A stretch of 64,000 nucleotides of DNA from Amyelois transitella (Eukaryota; Arthropoda; Insecta; Lepidoptera; Pyralidae). Below are positions 27,010 through 48,100 of this stretch, one piece after another (the first letter of the stretch is position 1; each line of letters opens with the position of its first letter). The DNA is taken from the NCBI RefSeq assembly GCF_032362555.1, contig NC_083511.1:11895001-11959000 (forward strand), given 5' to 3'. Position numbers and translations under genes: made by a program. The notes beneath the pieces are model-generated. The model was not told the DNA's origin, ran no database searches, and worked only from the letters and a program-made list of their open reading frames with translations.

Positions 27010-27245
27010 TAAAGTACCTACATACATACATAAATCACGCCTCTTTTCCGGAGGGGTAGGCAGAGACCACATCTTTCCGCTTGCCACGACTCCTGCATAC
27101 TTCTTTCGCTTCATCCACATTCATAACTCTCTCTCATAACCTGACCTTTTGCTAGAACGTTTCCGATTTGATCAAGGTACGTTCGTCTAGGCCGTCCCAC
27201 TCTCACACTTCCTTTGTATATTTGCTTAGTCAACCTGTTTTCTAA
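27010..27245 (-). repeat. DR-B copy
   Basis: (atac)n, 'aaatcacgcctcttttccgg', reading back into the LINE frame. Confidence 0.85.
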
Positions 27246-27519
27246 GTGAAATGTATTAATTATGTCTCAATTAGCAATTGTAGTCTTGAACTACTTAATC
27301 CGCGTTAGTAAATTGTATCCAGTTTTTTATGGTACACCGAGCAACCAAAATGGAACAAAGCCAATTTAATAAACAATTGCGCCCATGTAATCGTCGATTA
27401 TATCGCGCGCAAATTATTCTTATCGTCGCACGTGATGAGGTCGGGTCGCCGACTTTAACAAATTCCTACGTCTACTGCGCACTAGATCTTAGTATCACGT
27501 GATGCCCCGGTTTCATATC

Positions 27520-27780
27520 CCCTGTACGGATACCTTCTTCTTCATCCTGGCTTTAGTCCCAGTTGTGTCATCACCAGTCTGGAGAGGAGCCTGGAGAATG
27601 CCTTTGACTATGGATCTTGAATTGGGTGAGTCAGGTTTTTACACGAAACGACTCCCATCTGATCTCCACAACCTTTGCAGGGCAATTGAATCGATCATGG
27701 TTACACATCAAGTTGCCTGAATGTGCAGGTTTCCTCATGATGTTTTTCCTCGCCGTAAGACCTGTACGGGTACCTATTCT
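27520..27780 (-). repeat. SINE-D copy
   Basis: 'tggctttagtccc', 'acacgaaacgactcccatct', 'cctcatgatgttttt' align with the copies at 46818 and 62485. Confidence 0.85.
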
Positions 27781-28902
27781 TTAGAAAAATTGTAATATTA
27801 GTATCTTGTAGTTAGGTAATTTAATTACCTGTAAAAAGGGTTTACTTATAGGTACGGTGACAACATTTTAGTAGCTCCGAGTACTACCTAAATATTTTGT
27901 TTATGTATTTGTTTATGTGTCTATAAATAATTGTGTGTGTACCTACAGTACACGCCTGTCACGTACAGACGTTTGGTTTCTCGGCAAAGGTATGGATACG
28001 GTATTAGGTAATTAGCCGCACAGAAGCATGCAGATTCAATTAGTGCAAACTTCTAAAAGTCAAGTCAAGGGACAACAATATCTAGAATTCTTAAGCTAGC
28101 AACCGTTATCGCTGAATCCGATATGCATCATTAAAGCCATCGAGCGTGCGTGAATATTGTGACTATTGGCTATGTCCATATCGTAATTTTGAACAATACG
28201 TAGGTAGGTATCTTCTTAACTAAAACCTACGTGTTGTTCAAAAATAACAACTAAACATGGATATTTTTTATTTACCTATAACCGGATGAAATCCCTCATA
28301 AGACGACAATCTTATATCTAACAAAATATTATACACGTAGGTAAACACACAACTGACAAGACTTTTATACCTACCATTTTTGTAACAAAGACGTTGCTTT
28401 ATCCACGAAAATGGATTCTTTGTTTTAGTGAAAACGGTCGCGTCATGCAAGGTCAAACTTTATAGCGATAAATTCATTTTATCATTGCGTATGGCGAATG
28501 ATAAGATGGTAGAACAGACAAGATGCGCATCACGTATAAACTGGGCCACAGATAAGGATAGCGGACCTTAGGTGACCCATCAGGTCAAGCATTTAGGTAC
28601 GCGATACCAAAAATATATTAAAACGTTCCGCCATCATGCACAATTTATCTATCTCAATGGCATCTAGAAACTTCTCTCATCTCTTCTAGAGCCGAGGGTG
28701 CGTTTACATTATTACGATGATAATTATTTATAGGTCGTGTTATCCAAACACTAGCGGAGGCGATGTCCAGAAAAACAATAAATTAGCAGGTTATTGCACA
28801 ATAATAGAACATAAAGACATTTTAAATGGCCATTACTGCAACTTTGATGTTTTAACTGTGCAATATATTTAGGTTTTATTTATATGTTTATAGTGGTTGG
28901 CT
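27781..28902. other. intergenic
   Basis: No gene or recognised repeat; short frames only. Confidence 0.5.
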
Positions 28903-29150
28903 TGCCGTGTGGTTCCCGGCACTAATAAAAAAATAAAAGGATCACTCCATCTCGTTCCCATGGATATCGTAAAAGGCGACAAAGGGATAGGCTTATAGAC
29001 TCGGGATTCTTCTTTTAGGCGATGGGCTAGCAACCTGTCCCTGTTTGAATCACAATTCTATCTTCAAGCCAAACAGCTGAACATATCAGTATTTTCAAGA
29101 ATGTTGGCTCTGTCTACCCCGGAAGGGATATAGACGTGATTAGATGTATG
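28903..29150 (+). repeat. DR-A copy, full length
   Basis: TGCCGTGTGGTTCCCGGCAC to 'gggatatagacgtgatta' and (atgt)n. Confidence 0.9.
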
Positions 29151-30414
29151 TATCTATATGTCGCAATAATTAATAGGGAGGGTGTCAAATAAAAGGCATG
29201 GATTCACACTTAAATCTATCTCTATTATTTACACACACCTAATAAATATCTTAAATTATGTCACTCCGATATGCCTTTTGACAATCAAATTAATTACTTA
29301 CAATATTAAGTAGGCCAGTAATGATGCCAGATACCTGACGCTGTACATCTGATGGAAAGTGGCTACCGCCGGCACGATACAGTGTTCATAGTGAAAGTTA
29401 AAAAAGTATTAAAAACGATAAAGTTGCATTCAGATTAGAAAAAAAAATCTGGCAAGTGAATCTAATAAATTAAAAATATATATACATATATTAAATAAAA
29501 TAGTCCAATGTCTCAAAATATGATGTGTAACATCTGACATTCATTATTTATAATCATAATGAACATCAAAAATAAATTAAACTACGAATTAACAAAACGG
29601 CCATGCGTTCTATCGCCAAGGCGGCACAAACAAAAACAAATTAAAAAGAATTACTTTCGGAAGAAATATTTCGATTTGGCACATATTATGCTGAGCAATT
29701 TGTATAAACATTGCATTTTTATACTATTCTAAACATACATACAGTTAGATTGAGTCCACATAGAACTATGCTACCTTACAGCCAACCTTAATCATGGCTA
29801 TTTAAATATTTACATAATTTACAAATTTTGACTTCCGTCACTCCATGAGATCCTGTTAATTATGTTATGGATCCTGTATCAAACCGCAGAAACCTATCTC
29901 ATCAATACAACCTAAAGTAATTTCACGCTCAAAATTAATTAATATTCCGCCGACATCGCACAGTTGAGTGACAAAAATATAAAAATATGTTATAGATAAA
30001 ATTCGTTAAACTAGTTTGAACCGGCTGTATCTAGTTATAGCTCGAATATTGGCGGTTTCATCTGGTTTCAACCAACTACCAGATAGACTTAAAAACATTA
30101 TTTTTTAATCAGAGATTATTCAAACAGCTCCCGCCGGTTGAAACATTTTGTGGCTGAGTTTTTTACTGACTAAGTAAAGGACTAATCCCCATCAAATACT
30201 AAGCTTTTAATATAAAATAGGAATTAGATATTTAGCTTAATTACACATGAAAATACTTAGATGACATGTTAGACATATTTTATTGTGAATCCGAAATTTA
30301 AAAATAATAATATGTTTTTGTTAGTGTAATTTAAAATGATATTTTGTTGTTTACATACATATTATCTTTATACATTACATGGTACGTCTAAAACAATATG
30401 GCACGGGTAAACAT
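29151..30414. other. intergenic, likely includes ZC4H2 3'UTR
   Basis: AT-rich, no repeat recognised. Several TTTATT motifs could be ZC4H2 poly(A) signals; none is preferred. Confidence 0.4.
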
Positions 30415-30630
30415 CCTACTAATAGAAAGTAAGTCAGGTTGTCAGTATGGATGTTTGTTACTCTTTCACGCAAAAACTACTGAACCGATAACGATGAAAT
30501 TTGGTATGTAGGTAGCTGAAGATCCAGAATAACACAAAGGCTACTTTTTATCCCGGAGTTCCCGCGGGATTGATTGTTACGTTATGATAGGGTTTTAAAG
30601 CGGACGAAGTCGCGGGCGGCCTCTAGTTAA
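30415..30630 (+). repeat. RTE-like LINE 3' fragment
   Basis: 'gatgaaatttggtatgtagg', 'tatcccggagttcccgcggg', ending 'gcggacgaagtcgcgggc'. An opposite-strand relative lies at 37035-37225. Confidence 0.75.
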
Positions 30631-30923
30631 TAATATAAATAAAATATTGGATTTCAAACAGTGATACATACAATGACTCAATCAATACACATCAGTTGCT
30701 CGAGTTTAAACAATTGAATGAATAACATTACATTTGCGATGATTCATTGTTTGGTCAATGGAATACAGGTCACAAACTTATTATTTGTTACTCAGCTGTT
30801 GTCGTAAGAAAGGAATTTCTAATTTGTATTTGTGCCGGACTGACAACAATTAACTTTTCGCATCTAACCAAATTAAAACATTACAAACTATATAATGCGA
30901 GTGCGCTCTATCTCTCCACGTGA

Positions 30924-38614
<7,691 letters not shown>

Positions 38615-39126
38615 GTCTTATTAACTTTTTGATTTTATATTGTTCTTTCAATAAATCAAACAAAAAATAAATCGAACAATATAAATCTTTCTTTCGCCGC
38701 CCGCTACTTGAAAATACTAGTGATGCCGAAGGCAAAACCGAAATATTATGAACCGGTAAAAAAATCGATTGTTTAGTATACGATTAGTACGAGCAGGTTA
38801 TACATCTAGCAATGTACATCACTGCTTGTTGTGATTGGGGTGGGATGAGGCTTTAATATTGCTGGCAACATTATACAAAATCATGAAAATGGCCGTCTGA
38901 CCATCAATAGCGGCTTTCTGTCAAAATAGTAAAATAAGCTAGAGAAAAGCATTCTAAATATTAAATTAGTTAATTCTTAGATAAGTTAATCTAACCACCT
39001 ATATGAATCTTCAACGTAGCTTTGTTGATGGGTTGTTAATGTCGCAAAGGTCATTTACACCTATGCAGTTCAGTGCTTCGTGTCTTGCATACTGAAGTGT
39101 AGTCGCTGTTTACGTCTCAAACTACG
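38615..39126. promoter_or_regulatory. head-to-head promoter region of ZC4H2 and PHRF1
   Basis: 512 bp separate the two start codons, which face away from each other. No TATA box or repeat was found. A shared promoter is likely from the arrangement. Confidence 0.6.
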
Positions 39127-42100
39127 ATGAGCGACGAAGGCAGCGATGATTCGCCACCACGGCCCAAGCGGAGGATAAAAAAGGTTCTGGTGTTATCATC
39201 AGAATCCGGCTCTGACAGCGATGAAAGTATAGGCGCCACGACACGTAGGAAAAGGCTTAGGGTTAGTTTGGTGATTTAACGAGTTTGTATGAGTGACTGC
39301 TTCGTGTAGACGTGGGAGTGATGGTGGTTGACGTTTGCAGGTTGTGAGTGACGCGGAGAGCAGCAGCAGTAGCGGGTCGGTGGTGCGCGCGGGCACCCGA
39401 CATCGTCGCACCCTGCCCAAACTCAGAGACTCCGATGCCGACAGTGATTCGTCCTCGGGCGGCTCCACAAAGAGCCAAAAGAAGCCTGTACCAACAAATA
39501 AACCTACCTCAGGCTTTGCTTCAGATAGCTCTGAAGGAAATTCCGATAAGTGCTCAATTTGCCTCTTACGTTTTACGGACCAAGAGGTGGGCACTCCGGA
39601 AACTTGTGAACACATATTTTGTTTGGATTGCATCACAGAGTGGTCTAAAAATGTAAACACATGTCCGGTAGACCGGATAACTTTTAACTCAATTGTTGTA
39701 AGAGTGTGTGCGGGGGGCCGTGTCCTACGTACTGAGCCTGTGAAAGTGGTCGAGCGCCGCTCATCAGTAGACTTACTATTTGTAGAAGATCCTACAGTCT
39801 GTGAGGTATGATTTTACTATAACTAATTAGTTAATATTCATTTTCTTACACATTTAATGCAGTTTATGTTACTGAAATGATAAATTATTGCAGGTTTGTG
39901 GCAGCACAGATAATGAGGAATCTATGCTGCTATGTGATGGATGTGACCTGGGATATCACATGCAGTGTTTAGTGCCACCTCTCTCAGAGGTAGGCATAAT
40001 ATGGCAACAACAAGATTATGTATATCAAAAGATCAAAAAACACATTTATAGTCAATTTAAAATTTTCAGGTACCAATAGATCAATGGCTATGTCCAAACT
40101 GTGATGACCTACTCAATGTCATTCATTTGTCTGAAGTGGATGATTTATTTTCTGGAATAGTTGACTTAGACCTGCCTGTAGGGCCTCGCCCAGTGCCTTT
40201 GAGAGCTCCTCGGAATGTCAGGAGGTCCGCACGGAATGTGAACAATGCTGATGAGCCTTCGACATCGAGTGGGCGTAGAGGCAGTAGTAATGTTGTCAAT
40301 GCTCCGACCACATCAAGATCTTCAAGAGTATCTCAAAGTAGTGGTAGCTCCCGTGCTCCTACGAGGCGCAGGACCACAGGGACTAAACGCAGGACGACCA
40401 AAAGGAGAAGCAAAACAGTGATTATAGAGTATGAGGTGCAAGAAAATGGAAAGTTTCCTGTCACAAAGACAATAAGAAGGAGACTGAAGAAGAGAAGGGT
40501 CAGTGAACTATTTGTTATTCTTATTATTCTAGAAGGAATGGATATTTTCAATTATTTTAGTAAAGTATTCAAATACTTGCTTAAGTTTATTTTAACAACA
40601 CCAATTTGTTAATGATACTAAATTATTATTGGGATATTTTGATGAAAGCAACAAAATAAAATTATTGTTACTTTTTGACTAGACATATTGCTAGAAATCT
40701 TTCCTTATTCGCAGAAACATATGTGTAATTATTTTGAAAGAAAGAAACAAAGAAATTATGACATATATGATCTACAGACAAAAAAGCGTCAGCCCCGCAC
40801 GGCGGCGCGCCGTTCGCACGTGCGCGCGAGCGTGCGCGCCAAGCTCGCCGACTTCCGGGAGCCCGGCGCCGCGCTGCCGGCCGGCCCCGGGGCGCTCACG
40901 GTGCAGAGACACCGCGCAGGCATCCCGTCCCTCAGCCTGTTCGGGAACCAACACGAGCTGGAATATTTCTCCGAAGATGAAGGAGTCTCGGAGGGCGCTA
41001 CCACGGCGGTGGTGGCCCGCCCTACTTCTAGTATTATTAGTGCTTATAGACAGGTAAGGGGTGCAATTTTTAAGTAACGCTCATGAAGACAGTAAGTTGA
41101 CATTAAATTTGAAAGTTTCAAAAACCTCAATATGTGCATATGATTTCAGGCCCGAAGAAAGATGATCAGCATTCCTTCTCCGCCGCACGCTTCGTCAGCA
41201 CCAGACGTTCTTTCGAGCATTTTAGAAAGTCAAACCTTATTGCACTCCAAGAAATCTATAGTTTCTGTTTCGGTCGATGGAAACGTCAGTATTAAATTAG
41301 AAACACGGACTGGAAATAAAAATGGTATCAAAACAAAACCAGAGACACAAATGAGAGAGGATAAAATTGATTTGTCTAAAGCGGAGGATACTAGTAGGAA
41401 GGCACCTTCGTATCCTGGTCAGTCTAGAGGTGGGGGCGGCTGGGGAGGCGGCTACAGGGGCAACTACCACCGCGAACAAACCGGGAATTTCCGAGGTGGA
41501 TACGACGGCGGCTACCAAGGCTACCAGCCTCGTCATCCGGGCAACAATTACCAGCAGAATAACTCCCGCAGAGACGACGAAGCGTACGGCGACTTGCCGA
41601 GAAGACCGCACCAGTACCTTCAGGACGACGAGTTCGACCGGCGGAGGTCGATGCCGGAGAATCGGCCGAATTTCCCACAAAATAGGCCGGAACAGGCGCG
41701 GTTCGGCAATAACTGGCAGCCGTACAACGCGCCGCAACGATTTGAAAACCGCGCGGACGGCCCGCCGTCGGCGCGACACTCTTTCGGTGGCTTCGAGAAT
41801 CCCTTAGACATGCGCACGGGCGCCGCCACTTCGCAAACTACTCCTCTACTCTCTCGCCCCGCGCCACAACCTTATCGCCCGTTGCCGGAGCCGCCGTCTT
41901 TCAAATTCGACACCAGCCAAACGGCCGATGTCGACAAGTCTGAAGACGAGAGGAGCGATCCGGGCCTAGTCATCGACACCGAGAAATACGATCCTACCGA
42001 GCCGACCAATGACGACGACAGCGGGGACGAGGCGGACGCGCCGCTGCCCGCGCCGCCCGCGCCCCCGCCGCCGCCCGCGCTGCCCGCCGCCCCCGCCCCC

Positions 42101-45100
42101 GCCCCCGCCCCCGCCGCGCCCCCCGCCGTGCCCGCCGCGGTGCTGGACACGGCGGTGCGGCAGGTGCTGCAGGAGCACCGCAGCCTGCTGTCGTCGCCCA
42201 GCGCCGCGCCGCGCCCGCCGTCCGCCAGCGACGACGACTCGGACGGCGATTGTCCCAATTTCTCCATCTATTCGGCGACGAGCGTCCACATCGCCAATAA
42301 CACCGGTATAATGCCTATTGAACAACCACCGCTACCTCCCGTGGATGACATGCAGGATTTGGTGCAAGAAGACGATGATATCACCACTCCGGAAGCGGCG
42401 ACTCCTGAAACGGGTACGTCGCCTCGGAGTGATATTAACGATTCCATTTCTAGCAAAATCAGTGAGGTTAAAAAGAAAGAGGAACAATATAAAGAGAAGG
42501 TTTCGAAGAGGTGTCCCATTACAGTTAATACTCGGAATCCCATTAAAATTAAGTTGAACACGCCTTCACTAATTAAACGAAGAGTTTCCTTATATGACGA
42601 TGATGAGCTGGTGGAGGAAGAGGAACCTGCAACAAAACCGACAGACGAGATTCCCGTGGAGGAGAAACAATCTGAAAAACTGAATGAAAGTTCTAAAGAA
42701 TGTACACAGAATCATGACGAGCCAAGTGACAAAGAAACAGAACAATTAGCCACAAATGAAGTAGCAGAAATGAAAGAGGTGACTGAGAACAGTGACGATC
42801 GGAAATCGCCTGAAATGGACGAGGCGATATCTGCGGAGAAAGATGACGAAAATAATGAAGATGCCACAGAAGCTTCTGTCAATGGTGATGAGGATAAAAC
42901 GCCAGAATCTGTTAAAGATGATAAATTAGACAAAGATGATATTGAATTGGAAAAAGAACACGAAGTGAAATCTGAGGCGGAACAATCCGATGACGATGTT
43001 TCAGAGCCGGAACTGGGACACAAACGCGAACGGGACAATGACGACGACAGAAACGAGGAGGGTGTGGAAAAAATGACGGAATCTATCAGCGACACTGAAG
43101 ACGAACGCAGCTACACACCTTGTCTCGATGAGAATAAGTCTAAAGATACGTCTTTAGAGACTGAAAAAGATAAAGCGCTCGAAGGTCTCGACACTGAAAT
43201 GATATCAGAAGACGAAGGTAACGAAATGTTCTCTGATCAGGATAAAATCTCATCTTTAGCAACGCCGCCCGCCGCTCCGAGACCTGACGAAGAAGACGGG
43301 GAGATCACTGAGAAGAAGAAGGAAAAGGAGGAGAAAGAGGAGGGTAAGAAGAAGAAGAAGAAAGATTCGAAAAAAGAAGGGAAAGAGAAAACCAAAAAGA
43401 AGAAGAACGAAGTCGCTTTTAAGAAGTTGAGTAAAAGCGGGAAAGAGCGTAATTACCGCGAGCGCGATAAAGATAAGAAGAAGAGTCGGGATTCCGACGC
43501 GGAGAAGAAGAAGCGGAAAGAGAAGAGGAAGGATTTGGAGCGCTACGACGTTCGGACGGTGGTTACGGAGAAGCGGCGGAAAGTGAAGGACCCGTTCGGG
43601 CGCGATGTGTCCCCGCGGCGCTCCGCCTCCCCCTCGCTGTCTCCCCCCCGCCGCCGCTCCGCGTCCCGCGCCGGCCGCTCTCTGTCTCGCACGCGTCTCT
43701 CTCCGTCCCGCCCGAGGCGGTCTCTGTCCCGCCCGAGGCGGTCTGTGTCCCGTCCGAGGCGGTCTGTGTCACGAGCGAGGCGTTCCATATCGCGGGCGAG
43801 GCGCTCCCTATCACGGCCGAGGCGTTCGTTATCGCGTCCGAGAATTTCACTGTCTAGGCCGAGGCGCTCCCCGTCTCGCGGACGCCGGTCCATTTCTCGC
43901 CCGCGGAGATCTATTTCTCGCGTCAAAGCGACCGCTTCCCCCCCTCGTCGTTTACGGCGCTCCCCTTCTTTAAGGCGGTCCATATCCCGCCCGCGGAGGT
44001 CTCTATCGCGGGCGCGGCCGTCCGCGTCCCGGTCGGCCACGCCCCGGGCGTCACCGAGTCCCCGGCGCCGCTCCGCCGGTCCGGCCCGACGCCGGCGACG
44101 CTCCGGTTCCCGTCCGCGGCGGCGGCGTTCGGCTTCGCGCAGCCGCAAACGGCGTCGTTCGCAGTCGAAGTCCCCGTCGCCTAAGCCCAAGGCCGGCAAG
44201 CGGCGCCGACGAGCGCGCTCGGAGCGGCGCAAGTCCCGCAGCGAGCGGCCGGCCGCGCCCGCGCCGCGCTGGTCGCCCGCGTCCGTGGACTCGCGCCTGC
44301 TGTCCCCGCGCACGCCGCCGCCCGAGGCGCCGCCGCCCGCGCCGCCGCGGCCGCGCGACTCGCCGCGCCCGCGCCACCGGCGGCTCCGAGACAACACGGG
44401 CCCGTCGAAGGAGGTGTTCACGTCGGGCGACAATATCCTCGTCAGCGTCAGTTTCAAGGTCAGTCTGTACTTTTAATTTTTGAAAACTTAATAGGTTAAT
44501 AGGTTGCTGGCCAAATGCCTACAAGAAGAATTGCAAGTTTGCTAGCCTTTCTCTTAGTTGCCTTTTACGACATCCACGAGTAAGATATGGAGTGGTTCTA
44601 TACTAAAAGGCCAGAAACCGTATGGCACTAAACTTTAATGATACGAATATATAAACATAGTTGTTAATACAGGATCAAGACCGACCCCGCTCAGAAATGT
44701 CAGCGGAGCGGCAACGCCGACGCGAGCGCCGCCGCGACAAGAAGCGCCGAAAGCGACAACAACAACAACAGCAACAGCAACAACAAGACCAGCCCGCGCC
44801 CCGGCCGGTGGCCATCATAGACCTGGAGCGGTCTCCGTTCCGGGAACTCACCCCCGAGGCGCGGGACGTCATCGTGCTGAGTGACAGTGACCATGGAAAA
44901 GGTATATTGTTATGTATGTTCAGGCAACTGGATGTGTAACCATGTGGTCCAGTGCGGGTTAGGTTGCAAAGGTTAAGGAGGTCAGATGGGAGTCACTTCG
45001 TGTAAAAACTTGACTCACCCAATTCAGGTTCCATGGTGAAGGGCTTACCCGGGCTCCTCTCCAGAGTGGTGGTCGGTGGCTACTCTCGATGGGCTACCGG

Positions 45101-48100
45101 GACTATAGCCAGGAAGAAGAAAATTAAATTCAAAGAGATTCAATCAGAAATTCGTCAGTTTGTTCACTGGCTTGTAAATCAATCGTCATCTTACATCATA
45201 ATTCCGACTTAAGTATTCTACCTGACCAATAACCTTTTCCTTTTTCGACCAACAGAAACCACAGAAAAAGAGGTAGCTGCGCCTCCGCCGGCGCCGGCCC
45301 CGGAGGCGGCGCCGGCGGCCGGGCCCAAGACGCCGCCGGACCCGGGGCCCGCCGCGGCCGCCGCGCCCGCCGCGTCCCCGCCGGGCCCCAGCACGCCGCC
45401 GGAGCCGCCGTCGTCGCCCGACGCCTACGACCCCTTCGAGCCCACGCGCTCCGCCTCCGCCTCGCCCGCGCGCTCCCCGCCGCCCGCGCCGCCGCCCGCC
45501 GCGCCCGCCCCGCCGCACGCGCCGCCGCACGCGCTGCCCGCGCCGCGCGCCATGACGCTGGAGGCGGCGCAGAAGACCAACATGTCCGCCGACGACGTCA
45601 TCGACAGGAGGCCGCTCTCGCCCATGGAGAAGGTAAGAAATTTGCTAGTAAGAAAAATGTTCTGTATGTAGTTTTGTCCGCGCTTGTCTCGCGTTTTGCT
45701 GAACCGATTTTGATGCAGTTTTCAGGAAAGTGGGTTACACTCAGGAGAAGGTTTTAGTAATTTAACCGACTTCAAAAATTAAGGTTATGAATTGAAGGCG
45801 GTTCCCCTTTTACAAAAGTATTATGGCAGCTAATAATACGGTAACGGCCAGGTGCTGCAACTGCTGCAGTCGACGCGCGACGCGCCGCCTTCGCCGCCGC
45901 CGGGCGCGGGGGGTGCCCCGGGCGCTCCCGGGGGCGCGGCGGGGGCGGGGGCGCCGGCGGGGGGCGCGGGCCCCGCCGCGTCCCCGGCGCGCTCCCCGGA
46001 GCCCGGCAAGCGCATCGTGCTGCCGGAGCCCGCCAAGCTGTTCCTCGCCAAGCCATCGCCCATCAAGTCGGACCCCATCAAACCGATGCAGGTAAATACG
46101 ATTATATCTCCTCCAACTTGTAATGTGTTTTATTTCATGTATTTTTAAGCCGTCCTCGTAATAAACCTTGTCCAACCATTAATTTTAATTTTGACAGCGT
46201 TTATTCAGTGTTGTACTATAAAATTGCTGATTTTTCATAGCTTGTTTTCTTAAGGTTTAACTTTTATGGGGTAACGCGGATGATTTACAAAGTATTTTTA
46301 TAATTCAGAAAAGGGCAGTTTGCAAAATGTACGGTTTGGGACCAAGAGACTTACTGAGACAATTTAAAAAAAAAATAAATATACCTACAGTAGCATCCCA
46401 GTATATTTTTGATAAAGATATCTCTTTGGTCAAAAAGTTGTGTCACAAATGATTTATTTTTATTTATATTATATTTATTATATTATATACTTTTATTTAT
46501 TATTCTCTTATCCCTGCGAGGGATTATTATGATAGAAATTAACATGATTTATTAATTTACTTTAATTATGTAAACTTTTTTTAGTTATTTATTCAACGTC
46601 AACCAAAGCTGGAAAACAAATCTGTCAATTATATGATATTTAAAATAAACTAAATAAAAATTTATTAATTATTAAAATTTATTATTATTAATAACTAAAT
46701 AAAAATTTTGAATTTCAGTTACAGATTTGATTTCTTACAACAATAAACATTATGATATACTTTTATTATTAAAATCATAACTTTTTTATCCCACATATTT
46801 AGATTATTTATATCTTCTTCTTCTTTCTCGTGGCGTTAATTCTCACCTCTTTGGAGAGGAGGTCGGGGTACGCCCTTGACCAATGGATCCTTGATGAGTC
46901 AGGTTTTTACAAGAGACAACTCCCATCTGACCTCCGCCGCCTTTACAGGGGAACCTTAACCGGTATTAAATCAAGATTATACATCCAATTACTTGAACCT
47001 ACGGGTTTCCTCACAACGTTTTCTCTTGCCATGAGAGAATCAGATATTTCTCAATCATATATATGTACAAAACGTCAAAAAATAAATAGAGATAGGCTAT
47101 CTTATACTTGGGATAATTTTTTTAGGCGATGAGCTAGCAACCTGTTACTATTTGAATCTCAATAGGCAAGTTGACTTTTTTTTAAACTAGGTTTTGATTA
47201 GTTAAAGAAAGAAATTATAACTATATTTTTTGACATCTATGAAAACTTTAAACTGGTAAGGTGCTCCGTTAAGGCGTGATGCGCAGAAAGGCACAGGTTC
47301 GAATCCCACCCAATCGAATGTTACGGTGAGGAAAAGCGTGAGGAAACCTGCACATTCAGGCAACTGGATGTGCAACCACGATCGATCCTATACGGGTTAG
47401 GTTCTCCGGCTAAGGTTGTCAGGTCAGATGGGAGTCGCTTCGTGTCAGAATCTGACACACCCAATCTAGGATCCCGGCTCCTCTCCGGAGTGGTGACGGT
47501 GACATGTGAGGAAGAAACAAATATAGTGAACCTACGCCCCCCACGGCACAGATGCAGCCGAGCAAGATCTCCCGGCTGCCGCTGCCGCGCCGCGCGCCGC
47601 CGCCGGACTCCTCGCCGTACTCGCCCGGGGAGTCCGACTTCGGCGAGCTGTTCGAGCCGCCGCGCGCGCGCAGGAAGCACGCCAAGCACGCCAAAGTGCC
47701 CGTCAAACTCAGGCAGAAAGGTGGTGAGTCTCATTTTTTTTTTTTTTTTTACGTCCTGGTAAAGGGTCAGGAATATAAAAGGGTTAAGATGGTTTGGTCA
47801 TGTGGAAAGGATGAATGAAAGCAGGTTGACTAAGCAGATAAACAAGGAGAGTGTGGAGGGAAAGGTCGAAGTGGGAAGACCTAGACGAACGTATCTTGAT
47901 CAAATTAAGGACGTCCTGGCAAAGGGTCAGATCAAAAGTACCCGAAACCGCCGAGCTTGCATGAAGAGAGTTATGAATGTGGATGAAGCGAAGGAAGTGT
48001 GCAGAGATCGTGGCAAGTGGAAAGAGGTAGTCTCTGCCTACCCCTCCGAGAAAGAGGCGTGATTTTGTATACACAAAATCACGCCTCTTTCTCGGAGGTT

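Noticed and set aside
40772-46175. many long minus-strand frames opposite PHRF1
   Set aside because: They are GC-rich low-complexity shadows of the PHRF1 exons, with no domain of their own.
47802-48062. 86-aa plus-strand protein as a host gene
   Set aside because: The sequence recurs in several DR-B copies and matches LINE RT C-terminal motifs; it is a repeat.
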